A DNA stretch of 64,000 nt. It comes from JBFHQE01 sp041592335 (GTDB lineage Bacteria; Pseudomonadota; Gammaproteobacteria; Thiohalobacterales; Thiohalobacteraceae). The stretch spans positions 74,354-138,353 of the forward strand of contig JBFHQE010000005.1 of assembly GCA_041592335.1 (NCBI GenBank), written 5' to 3'. Positions 8,855-16,670 of the stretch are shown piece after piece. Numbering within the stretch: the first letter of the stretch is position 1; each line of letters begins with the position of its first letter. The notes under the pieces are model-generated. The model was given only the letters and a program-made list of their open reading frames with translations. It ran no database searches and was not told the DNA's origin. The position numbers and the translations under genes were made by a program.

Positions 8855-9766
8855 TTAACTGACTAATGCATACCACATTGGCAGGGTAGCCAGGCTTAAC
8901 AGGGTGGTTACGGTCACTGCCAGCGCATACAGCGACGATTCCAGCCCATAGCGATCGCAAAGCATAATGCCCAGTACCATACTCGGCATTGCCGCCTCCA
9001 GAATGACAGCCTGTCGTACCCAGCCTTCCAGGCCAAACAGACCTGTAAGCATCAGGGCAATAAAAGGCATGAAAATCAGCTGTAACAGGACCGGACCGGT
9101 GACTACCCGTAGCCGCTTCAGCCCCCCTTCCGGCCAGCGCAGACTAATTCCAAGCGACAGCAGCATCAGCGGCACCACACTGCCACCCAGCATGGAGAGC
9201 AACTCCAGCAGCCAGGGACTGGGCTTTATAGCTGACAGGTTAAGCATAACGGCGATAAAGGCCGCCCAGAGTGGCGGCACCTTGACCAGTCCCAACAGGA
9301 TATTGCCCTGCTTGCCCTCTCCGAAACGGTGGGCCAGCCAGACACCCAGGGTCAGTACCAGCGGCAAACAGGCAAACAGGTCATACTGGATCGCGATACT
9401 GGCACCCCGTTCACCAAAGGTACTGACCAGCACCGGCAAACCGAGATAGGTGGCATTGGGAAAAATGGCGGCCAGAATCAAGGCGCCACTGGCCGCGCGC
9501 GGCAACTGGCAGGCGCGGCATACCCAGATCGCCACCGCCAACGTCGCCAGAATACTGAAAGTCGCCGTGGCCGAAATCGCCACGCTGCGCCAGCCGAGAT
9601 CGGCCAGCCAGATGGCCTTTAATACCAGTGCGGGCAACAGCAGGTAAAAGACAATGTCCGTTATCCCCTGGCGCAAGGCATCCGGCCCATGCCGACCAAT
9701 CTTCATCGCTCGCAGCAGGGAACCCAGCGCGATGATGGTGAACATAAGAAGGATGCTTTGGAACAT
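8855..9766 (-). CDS. AEC-family transporter (auxin efflux carrier/malonate carrier fold)
   Basis: 303 residues with about ten hydrophobic membrane segments, in the 5+5 arrangement of the AEC (MdcF-like) family of inner-membrane carriers. The family moves small organic acids or amphipathic compounds; the substrate cannot be read from the sequence. The broken-helix region around FPNATYLGLPVL (about residue 107) is the conserved N/P-containing crossover typical of the family. It lies upstream of relA on the same strand, but relA has its own promoter-like site, so linkage is uncertain. Confidence 0.85.
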   Translation of the reverse strand: MFQSILLMFTIIALGSLLRAMKIGRHGPDALRQGITDIVFYLLLPALVLKAIWLADLGWRSVAISATATFSILATLAVAIWVCRACQLPRAASGALILAAIFPNATYLGLPVLVSTFGERGASIAIQYDLFACLPLVLTLGVWLAHRFGEGKQGNILLGLVKVPPLWAAFIAVMLNLSAIKPSPWLLELLSMLGGSVVPLMLLSLGISLRWPEGGLKRLRVVTGPVLLQLIFMPFIALMLTGLFGLEGWVRQAVILEAAMPSMVLGIMLCDRYGLESSLYALAVTVTTLLSLATLPMWYALVS

Positions 9767-9776
9767 GTGGACCCAA

Positions 9777-9796
9777 TTCGCGGCCTTGGCCGCGAA
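9777..9796. repeat. REP-like palindrome
   Basis: TTCGCGGCC-TT-GGCCGCGAA forms a perfect 9-bp stem (loop effectively 4 nt after fraying). The same TTCGCGGCC-NN-GGCCG core appears in the element at 28268-28318, so both belong to one dispersed family. It sits between the AEC carrier start and the end of the lipoprotein gene, and may end or stabilise the long operon transcript. Confidence 0.6.
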
Positions 9797-9815
9797 CCAC
9801 TAGTAGTCAGTCAAT

Positions 9816-10424
9816 TTACAGTTCTGCCAACCGGACTACCCAATCAGCAAATATCTCATTCACCGCCTGCTGAAAGGATTCAACCGCCGCATAGACGTTG
9901 CCACTCATGACCGGCGGAGTGGTGATTGCGTAATCCTTGACCAGCAAGCGTTGCCCCGTCGCGATTTCCACCAGCTCCAGCCGCATGGCCACATTCACAC
10001 TGGTTTCGCTGGCGCCAATCGATTGCTCAAACTGATGCAAAATACCATTAATCTGATACTCCGCGGCCTGGCTGGCACGCGCGGACACAACCCGTTCTGC
10101 CACATTAGCGGAACGCAAGGCACGCTCCAGCGAATCCTGCAACAACCGTGGCGGCGAGTCGATCCAGAAATGGTAGTGATGCTGATTCAATTCAAGCGGC
10201 CGCGCGCTTTCCGCATAAACAATCGCCCGGTCATGGTAAATCGCGGCGGTACTGAACGCCGCCACTGCCACATTGCCCTTGAGCACCGGCTCTGGCAGCC
10301 GGGTCACGGTGGCATTTTCCGCCAGGCGATAGAACTGGTCCTGCGGCACTACCTGCGCCCCGCCGCAAGCAACTAGTCCAATTGACACCAGGCCAGCAAG
10401 TATCAATGTTGTTACCTTGTTCAT
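9816..10424 (-). CDS. ABC-type transport auxiliary lipoprotein (PqiC/YmbA-like)
   Basis: 202 residues with a lipoprotein signal: hydrophobic segment ending LVAC, modified cysteine at 20. The rest matches the auxiliary lipoprotein family that stands behind MCE transporters, as PqiC does behind PqiAB in E. coli. It probably sits in the outer membrane, facing the periplasm, and helps the MCE barrel deliver or collect lipids. It is the last gene of the seven-gene operon; its ATG overlaps the stop of the MlaD-like gene by 4 bp. Confidence 0.88.
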   Translation of the reverse strand: MNKVTTLILAGLVSIGLVACGGAQVVPQDQFYRLAENATVTRLPEPVLKGNVAVAAFSTAAIYHDRAIVYAESARPLELNQHHYHFWIDSPPRLLQDSLERALRSANVAERVVSARASQAAEYQINGILHQFEQSIGASETSVNVAMRLELVEIATGQRLLVKDYAITTPPVMSGNVYAAVESFQQAVNEIFADWVVRLAEL

Positions 10425-11365
10425 GGTTTACGCTCCTGATCTGCAGGCGGCTTGCCCATCAACAACACGCCGGGATTCGAGCGCAGCTGACGGCTGAATT
10501 CATTCATGTTCTGACCGGTCTTCTCCAGGTCGAACAGAATACCATCCACCGAATTGGCCAGCGTATTCACGGTACGGTGCAAGGCACGAACCGTATCGCG
10601 CAACTGTTCATCGTTGTCCGTTACGATGGCATGCGCATCATCCAGCATGACATCGAGCTGCGCACTGGTCTGATGTAATTGTTCCGACAAAGTCAGCAGG
10701 TTTGTGGAAATCTGCTCGCCGTTACTCAGAATCGTATCCACGCGCTGCTCGGTTTCGCTGTCGACAATCTTGTTCAACTGACGCGCACTGGATTCCAGCT
10801 CGGTTGCCAGCGCATCGACTTTATCCAGGATCGGCGGCACCTTGTCGCTCATCGCCTGCCCCAGGGTAGAGACGTGATTGTTCAAATTTTCCAGCAGCGG
10901 ACGAATCGTCGACTTGGTCAGGCCGCCCATGTCATCGGCCACGCTGGCCAGCACCGCAAACAGGTCGCCGCCCTCAATCCCGCTGATTTCGGATTGTGGC
11001 GACAAATAGGCTGCGGCCTTACCTTCTTCGATATTGATGACTGTCTCGGCCAGCAGACCGGAGGCAAAGATGCGCGCCACGCTATCCTGTGGAATACGCC
11101 AGTCTTCTTTCACCCGCAGGTTAATCCGGTAACGCGTGCCCTGCTCGGACTGTTCCGGTACCACGGATTCGATATAACCAATCTGATAGCCTTCGTATGT
11201 CACCAGTGTGCCATCGCCCAACCCGGCAATGTTCTGGTAATACACGTGGTAACTGACCGTGTTCCCTACCCGACCGGTAATCTTGTAGAGTGCCACCAGC
11301 AGCAGACTCATGGCGACGATCACAAACACGCCGACTGCCAGGTAATTGATATTTTCGCGTTTCAT
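10421..11365 (-). CDS. MlaD-like MCE-domain protein
   Basis: 314 residues: one N-terminal transmembrane helix (about 8-28), an MCE domain (about 38-115, with YYQNIAGLGDGTLVTYEGYQIGYIESV), and a long helical tail (about 130-290). MCE proteins form hexameric periplasmic rings that carry phospholipids across the envelope. At 314 residues it is longer than E. coli MlaD (about 180) because of the helical extension, as in other MCE subfamilies. The gene is coupled on both sides (4-bp overlaps), within an mlaE-mlaF-mlaD-lipoprotein order. Confidence 0.93.
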   Translation of the reverse strand: MKRENINYLAVGVFVIVAMSLLLVALYKITGRVGNTVSYHVYYQNIAGLGDGTLVTYEGYQIGYIESVVPEQSEQGTRYRINLRVKEDWRIPQDSVARIFASGLLAETVINIEEGKAAAYLSPQSEISGIEGGDLFAVLASVADDMGGLTKSTIRPLLENLNNHVSTLGQAMSDKVPPILDKVDALATELESSARQLNKIVDSETEQRVDTILSNGEQISTNLLTLSEQLHQTSAQLDVMLDDAHAIVTDNDEQLRDTVRALHRTVNTLANSVDGILFDLEKTGQNMNEFSRQLRSNPGVLLMGKPPADQERKP

Positions 11366-12180
11366 GACGCCTTTCCAGTTAGTCGTGCCAGATAGGCATC
11401 GTGGTCCTGTTCTTCCTCGCTGACCCGGCGATTCAACAATGCCTGTACACGTTCATTATCGGTAGCACGCACAGCCTCCTTGCTGCCCGTCATTAGAATC
11501 TTGCCTTTATCCAGGATGGTGATGCTGTCGGCAATCTTGAAAGCACTGTCCAGTTCATGCGTCACCACCACGATGCTAATGTTCATGGTGTCGCGCAGCA
11601 TCAAAATCAGATCGTCCAGTTCAGCGGATACCACCGGGTCCAGACCGGCCGATGGCTCGTCAAAGAACAGCAGCTTCGGATCCATCACGATGGCGCGCGC
11701 CAGTGCCGCGCGCTTGATCATGCCGCCTGACAGCTCGGCGGGATAAAGATCCTCAAAACCCGCCAGGTTGACCACCTCCAGCTTCATGCGCGACATGATG
11801 CGCATGGTATTGTCATCCAGGTTGGTATGCTCTCTCAGCGGAAACGCGACGTTCTCTCCCACGGTCATGGAATTAAATAGTGCACCACCCTGGAAAGACA
11901 CGCCGATCTGTTTACGTAACGCGTACATCTCGGCGCTGTTAATCGTATTAATGTTCTTACCGAGCAGGCGAATCTCACCGCCGACCGGCTGGTTAAGTCC
12001 CAGCAAATGCCGCAGCAACGTGGATTTACCGGAACCACTGCCACCCATGATGACCCGAATCTCGCCGGGGCAGACCTGCATACTCACATCATCCAGGATG
12101 CGTCGCTCGCCGTAATAGGTCACCAACCCGTTGACATCGATAACGGGTGGCTGGTCGCAGTTGAAAGCTACGTCGGTCAT
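11362..12180 (-). CDS. MlaF-like ABC transporter ATPase
   Basis: 272 residues. Walker A GGSGSGKST at 46-54, Q-loop around GVSFQGGALF, signature LSGGM, Walker B LLFFDEPSAGLDP and a switch histidine in VTHELD are all present. The FFDEPSAGLDPV and LSGGMIKRAALARA forms are characteristic of MlaF/Ttg2A-type ATPases. It would power lipid transport through the adjacent MlaE-like permease. The gene begins 1 bp after mlaE ends and overlaps the MCE gene by 4 bp. Confidence 0.94.
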   Translation of the reverse strand: MTDVAFNCDQPPVIDVNGLVTYYGERRILDDVSMQVCPGEIRVIMGGSGSGKSTLLRHLLGLNQPVGGEIRLLGKNINTINSAEMYALRKQIGVSFQGGALFNSMTVGENVAFPLREHTNLDDNTMRIMSRMKLEVVNLAGFEDLYPAELSGGMIKRAALARAIVMDPKLLFFDEPSAGLDPVVSAELDDLILMLRDTMNISIVVVTHELDSAFKIADSITILDKGKILMTGSKEAVRATDNERVQALLNRRVSEEEQDHDAYLARLTGKAS

Positions 12181-12181
12181 A

Positions 12182-12970
12182 TCAACGACTCAGGAAGAAG
12201 GTGAAGATCATGTCGGCGATCACAATAGCCGCGATGCAAAGCACCACCGAACGGGTAGTGACACGCCCAAGTCCATCGGCACCACCGCTCGCGGAAAAGC
12301 CATTGATGCAGCCCACCAGCGCTATCAGCGAGGCAAACACCACGCTTTTGATTATCCCTTGCATAATGTCCGAGACCGCCAGCAACGACAGGGTGGATTC
12401 CCAGAATGAACCGAAGCTCATATGCAGCTTGAAGGTACAGAGGAGCCCACCACCCGACAGCGCCATAAAGTCCGCCAGGATAGTCAGCATCGGCATCATG
12501 AAAATCATCGCGAGTAAGATGGGAGATACGAGGTAACGCACCGGGTTTACACCCATCACGCGCAACGCATCGATTTCCTGCGACATCTGCATCGCGCCGA
12601 TACGCGCCGCGATTGCCGAACCGGAGCGGCCGGCCACCACGATACCGACGATCAATGCACCGAATTCTCGGGTAATGGAATAGGCAAGGCCGGGGATAAC
12701 CTGCGACTCGGCGCCGAAATCCTGCAAGGTATAAATGCCCTGCAAGGCCATCATCACGCCATTGGCAAAGGACAGGATGACAACAACGGGAATGGCCAGC
12801 ACACCCACCGCCATCATTTCATTCACAACCGCTGAAAAACGGACCGCCTGGTTGCGGCGGCGACCGAGCAATATCCAGTACAGACTTTCGAGCAGCAGCA
12901 AGGAGCCATAGCCAAACTCCTCAACGCCGTTGATGAGCCGCTTGCCGAGTTGTTCCGTGGCGCTTCGCAT
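12182..12970 (-). CDS. MlaE-like ABC permease
   Basis: 262 residues, five to six membrane segments, with the MlaE/YrbE signatures GALIVGIVVAGRSGSAIAARIGAMQMSQEIDALRVMG split across about residues 104-140 and PRYL-type loop VNPVRYLVSPILLA. It forms the inner-membrane channel of the MCE lipid transporter with the ATPase encoded next. It starts 18 bp after the STAS gene, so the signalling genes and the transporter form one transcription unit. Confidence 0.94.
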   Translation of the reverse strand: MRSATEQLGKRLINGVEEFGYGSLLLLESLYWILLGRRRNQAVRFSAVVNEMMAVGVLAIPVVVILSFANGVMMALQGIYTLQDFGAESQVIPGLAYSITREFGALIVGIVVAGRSGSAIAARIGAMQMSQEIDALRVMGVNPVRYLVSPILLAMIFMMPMLTILADFMALSGGGLLCTFKLHMSFGSFWESTLSLLAVSDIMQGIIKSVVFASLIALVGCINGFSASGGADGLGRVTTRSVVLCIAAIVIADMIFTFFLSR

Positions 12971-12988
12971 CCCTGATGTAATCTTGAC

Positions 12989-13318
12989 TTAACTCGCCGC
13001 GGGCGCCGCGTCCAGACTATCGTGAATGACAAACACCTTGTCCAGGCGGGCCAGCTTGAGCACGTTGAGCGCGGTTTTGCTGACGCCCACCAGGCCGAAT
13101 TGCAGACTCTTGTCCTTCGCCATCTGCAGACCTTCGACCAGGCTGGCCACACCGGAACTGTCGATGTAATTCACCGCGGACAAATCGACCAGCGTATGCT
13201 GTCCATCGCCGAGGCATTTGAGAATCACGGCACGCGCATCCGGTGACTTATATAGATCCACATCACCCGTAAGGGCCACCACGGCATATCCCTTTTCCAG
13301 ACGAACTTCGTAACTCAT
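12989..13318 (-). CDS. STAS-domain protein (anti-sigma antagonist / MlaB-like)
   Basis: 109 residues, a single STAS domain. The phospho-acceptor motif is DSSG at 53-56 within VNYIDSSGVASLVEGL, as in SpoIIAA and RsbV, so Ser54 or Ser55 could be phosphorylated. Two readings fit. As in B. subtilis, it may be the switched partner of the kinase encoded just upstream. As with MlaB, it may bind the MlaF-like ATPase encoded two genes downstream. Its position between kinase and permease suggests that it may do both. Confidence 0.9.
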   Translation of the reverse strand: MSYEVRLEKGYAVVALTGDVDLYKSPDARAVILKCLGDGQHTLVDLSAVNYIDSSGVASLVEGLQMAKDKSLQFGLVGVSKTALNVLKLARLDKVFVIHDSLDAAPAAS

Positions 13319-13324
13319 AGCGCC

Positions 13325-13750
13325 TTAACTCTCCTGTAATTCGACTTGCATCAACAGCCGGTTGCCATTGCCACTGGCATCCGGCATGAATGTCACTTCA
13401 TCCATTATGGTGCGCATAAAGTGAATCCCCAAACCGCCCGGACGGATTTCGTCCAGCGCGCGCGATTGTATTTGTTCGGGCACAACTGCCGGCGCCTGGT
13501 CTTCCAGCTCAAAATTAAACCGGTTGCCGTCTCGCAATACCCTCAGCAGGATATCCCCTGTTTGTTGCCGGTAGCCGTGTTGCATGATGTTCATGCAGGC
13601 CTCGTTCACCGCCAGCACCCAGTCGGCACGCACTTCCGGCGTTATCTCCTGCAATTCCAGTACCCGATCCAGCCGGTCGCGCATTGACTTCAACTCGGCT
13701 GGCTCGGCAGTAAAACGGTAACCTAACAATTCCTCAGTCATTCCCGGCAT
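13325..13750 (-). CDS. RsbW/SpoIIAB-like serine kinase (HATPase_c_2)
   Basis: 141 residues of GHKL ATPase fold. The N box is VNEACMNIMQHGY (about 48-60), the G1 region is EDQAPAV (with Ala where a Gly often stands, common in this subfamily) and the G2 region is RPGGLGIHFMR (about 102-112). Such kinases phosphorylate a STAS partner on serine. Two starts are possible, 13750 and 13741; both overlap the end of the phosphatase gene, so coupling is likely. The STAS gene follows after 6 bp. Confidence 0.88.
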   Translation of the reverse strand: MPGMTEELLGYRFTAEPAELKSMRDRLDRVLELQEITPEVRADWVLAVNEACMNIMQHGYRQQTGDILLRVLRDGNRFNFELEDQAPAVVPEQIQSRALDEIRPGGLGIHFMRTIMDEVTFMPDASGNGNRLLMQVELQES

Positions 13751-15437
13751 TCAATTCCACCAGCACCAGCGTCAGATCATCGCGAACCTGTTCAGAACCA
13801 ACCCGGACCTGTTCCACTATTCGCTGCAGACGCTTTTCGGCGGTCACCTCCCTGTGTGTGCGGATCAACTGTTGCAAACCTGGAATATCCAGTTGCGACC
13901 CATCCTTTTGCTCCGCTTCAATCAACCCATCCGTATAGAGATACAAGGGGCCATTGTTCAGATCAAACGCCTCGGTACCGAACTTGGTGTCCGGCAAGAT
14001 CCCCAGAGGCGGCGCAATGGCCTCGAACGCAGCAAACTGCCCATCCGCCTGATGTTGCAATACCGGCAGATGACCGGCATTCACCAGCTTTCCCTGTCCC
14101 GTTGCCGGATCGTACACACCCACGGCCATGGTCACAAACATGCCACGCACAGCCTTTTCGCTGATCTCGCGATTAAGCATGGCCATTAATGCCGCTGGCT
14201 CGGAAATACCCTTGCCAAGACAATGCAGCAGGCTGCTGGTCTTGGCCATCAACAATGCCGCATTCATGCCCTTGCCCGACACATCCGCAATCGCGAAATA
14301 ACGCAATCCGTTACGGCTGGGAAAATAGTCGTAGAAATCGCCGGACACTTCGCGCGCCGATACATTAATGCCATGCACACCCGGACAACGTTGCGCATCG
14401 CGCGGCAATAAACTGCATTGCACCTCGCGTGCCAACGACAATTCCCGATTAAGTTCCGCGGCAATCTGATCGCGCTCGGCCAGCGCGTGTTCCAGCTGCC
14501 AGGTTAATTCCTGGAAGCTCAGGTTATCCTCGGCAAGGCGCAGGTTCGCCTCGCGTAACACTTCGTCCAGGCTGAGCTGTTGCTCGATATTAAAACCGAA
14601 TGCACGCGCCGCCTCGGCCATTTCATCGCCAATATTGGCCAGTACATCGTCGACGCCTTCCTGGTCCAGACCGAAACTCTCTTCCAGCAGCTTGCTACAG
14701 CGCGTAAATACGATGCGCTTGTCTTCCGCGGCAAAGATCGACGCCATCCAGTCGGCGCAGCGCGCGACATTGATCAGCGTGCGGCGCGCTTCATCCTTGT
14801 CGCCCAGTACCGGCGAGTGATGGAAGCCGATCGCATCGATCAATTCTTCCGGCAGTTCCCAGCTGCGCGCCAGATCGAGCCCGGCCTGGTCATGCGTCAC
14901 CTGGAACAGGTTACGTTCAATTTCCAGCCGTTCATCCGGATTGGCCGCCGCCAGCCGTGGCCATTCGCTAACGCGGTCCTGGCGTATAAACAACAACACC
15001 AGCAAACCCACATCCTGGAGCAAACCGGCCGTAAAACACTCATCCGCATCCAGCCCGGCAATCTTGCTCAAATTGCGTGCGCATACCGCACGGCGCAATG
15101 CCGCTTCCCAGAACTTGTCGAGATCCAGCCCCGGAATTGCTTCCGGTCGCAAGGCATCCTTCATGGCAATACAGAGCGCCATGTTACGCAACGCGCGCTG
15201 GCCGATGATGGTTACGGCATGCGCGGCGGTTTTCACCTGCGAGCGACAGCCGAAGAAAGGTGAATTGGCAATGCGCAGAATTTCCGCCGTGAATATCGGA
15301 TCGTTGGCGATCATATCGCCCAGCTTTTTACTGCTGGCTTCCGCGCCCGAGCAGGCATGCACGATACTCAGGGTTTCCTTGGGCGGTGCCGGCAGATCGG
15401 CTGGTTTGATGTGCTTGAGACGGGTTGCGCTTTCCAT
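13734..15437 (-). CDS. HDOD - PP2C/SpoIIE phosphatase signalling protein
   Basis: 567 residues. An N-terminal HDOD domain (about 15-215) is followed by a coiled-coil (about 295-345) and a C-terminal SpoIIE/PP2C phosphatase (about 350-565). The phosphatase has the metal-binding acidic motifs SGDFYDYF, IADVSGKGMNAALLMA, TDGLIEA and VRDDLTLVL. It would remove phosphate from the STAS protein, opposing the kinase. The HDOD domain is probably the input, but its ligand is unknown. First gene of the seven-gene operon; an AT-rich stretch at about 15465-15490 may hold the promoter. Confidence 0.92.
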   Translation of the reverse strand: MESATRLKHIKPADLPAPPKETLSIVHACSGAEASSKKLGDMIANDPIFTAEILRIANSPFFGCRSQVKTAAHAVTIIGQRALRNMALCIAMKDALRPEAIPGLDLDKFWEAALRRAVCARNLSKIAGLDADECFTAGLLQDVGLLVLLFIRQDRVSEWPRLAAANPDERLEIERNLFQVTHDQAGLDLARSWELPEELIDAIGFHHSPVLGDKDEARRTLINVARCADWMASIFAAEDKRIVFTRCSKLLEESFGLDQEGVDDVLANIGDEMAEAARAFGFNIEQQLSLDEVLREANLRLAEDNLSFQELTWQLEHALAERDQIAAELNRELSLAREVQCSLLPRDAQRCPGVHGINVSAREVSGDFYDYFPSRNGLRYFAIADVSGKGMNAALLMAKTSSLLHCLGKGISEPAALMAMLNREISEKAVRGMFVTMAVGVYDPATGQGKLVNAGHLPVLQHQADGQFAAFEAIAPPLGILPDTKFGTEAFDLNNGPLYLYTDGLIEAEQKDGSQLDIPGLQQLIRTHREVTAEKRLQRIVEQVRVGSEQVRDDLTLVLVELNAGND

Positions 15438-15561
15438 GACTCAGGCTATCGGCCAATGCCCGCTTAATTTTAGATTATTTTATTGTTTTCCGTGGCTTGC
15501 GTGACGCCAGGGCAAATACGGAGAGCAAAATTTTGACGCATTGCGGAAAGCTCGAGACAAG

Positions 15562-16467
15562 CTACTGATAATGATGATTGCGCAGAATTTGAATGAAAGC
15601 TTCCGCCACCTGGTTACTCAGATTGGAACGTGAGCGGGCAATCCACAGCGTGCGCTGAATGCTGAGTCCCTGGATCTTGATGTGAAACAGGCTGCCCTGT
15701 GCAATCAGTTCCTGGACCGTGAAGCGCGGCAGCAGGCTGACGTGTTTACCGCGCTGCAGCATTTCCACAATGGTGTCGGTAGAACCTACTTCCATTTGCA
15801 CCGGCAGATGCCGGATGCCGATGTCGGCCAGCGCCTTGTCGAGCGTGGAGCGGATCGATGACTTGGGTTCGCGCAATACGAATCTGAACCGCTCCAGATC
15901 GGCGAGGGTCAGCCCGGTTTCGCTGCGCAACGGGTTATGCACGCCGCACACCAGCAGCAACTCATCATCCAGCCATTTCTGTACCAGGATGTCCGGATGG
16001 TCCGGCGACTGTTCCAGCAAGGCGAGGTCCGCCAGGCCGGTCGCGAGGCGCGTCTGGATATGGCGGGTATAGTCCATTCGACTTTCGATCCGGTATTCCG
16101 GATGCAATTCCGAGAACTGGAGCAGCAAATCGGGCAAAAAATGCTCGCCAATCGCGGAAGTAACCTCAAGGCGAAGACGGTTTTCGCCGATATTCAACGC
16201 AATAAGGTCATCGCGCAATATCGCCTGATGATCCAGCACCAGGCGTGCAAAAGCATATACCCGCTCACCGGCAGGGGTCAGTTCCAGGCGTCGATTTTTC
16301 AGATGCATCAATGGGATAGCATAACTTTGCTCGAGTGCTCTGAGGCGCTTGGTTACAGCCGGTTGGCCAATGTGCAAGGCATCGGCCGCCTGGGCCACGC
16401 CGCCCAGCTCAACGATCGCCTTTAGCGTGGCCAGCCCCTTTAGATCCGGCAGGTTTTTATATTCCAT
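15562..16467 (-). CDS. LysR-family transcriptional regulator
   Basis: 301 residues with an N-terminal winged helix-turn-helix (LKAIVELGGVAQAADALHIGQPAVTKRLRALE, split over about 12-45) and a LysR substrate-binding domain (about 92-295). It is divergent from the SLC13-nhaD pair and most likely controls it. An inverted repeat overlaps its own start codon (16459-16477), consistent with autorepression. The effector cannot be told from the sequence. Confidence 0.93.
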   Translation of the reverse strand: MEYKNLPDLKGLATLKAIVELGGVAQAADALHIGQPAVTKRLRALEQSYAIPLMHLKNRRLELTPAGERVYAFARLVLDHQAILRDDLIALNIGENRLRLEVTSAIGEHFLPDLLLQFSELHPEYRIESRMDYTRHIQTRLATGLADLALLEQSPDHPDILVQKWLDDELLLVCGVHNPLRSETGLTLADLERFRFVLREPKSSIRSTLDKALADIGIRHLPVQMEVGSTDTIVEMLQRGKHVSLLPRFTVQELIAQGSLFHIKIQGLSIQRTLWIARSRSNLSNQVAEAFIQILRNHHYQ

Positions 16468-16477
16468 TTGGGAATAT
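16459..16477. promoter_or_regulatory. Candidate LysR operator
   Basis: ATATTCC-ATTTG-GGAATAT is a perfect 7-bp inverted repeat with a 5-bp spacer that covers the start of the LysR gene. GGAATATTAG recurs at 16602-16611 near the divergent transporter, and a similar ATTCC...GGGAA pair lies at about 16566-16580, so several binding sites may exist in this intergenic region. Confidence 0.45.
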
Positions 16478-16670
16478 TAGGGATTTTGTTTTCATTTGTA
16501 TAGGAAGATTAGGAAGTGCAATACTCTCGCGATTTCTGGTACTTGGGCTCTTCTCCCCACTTCTATTCCACCTTCGGGAAATCTCAAACATTTCTTAGTG
16601 GAATATTAGTAACCGCCTTAAGCGATCCAAGATGAATAACCCTATAACTCAGTTCCCGCAGGAGACACTG

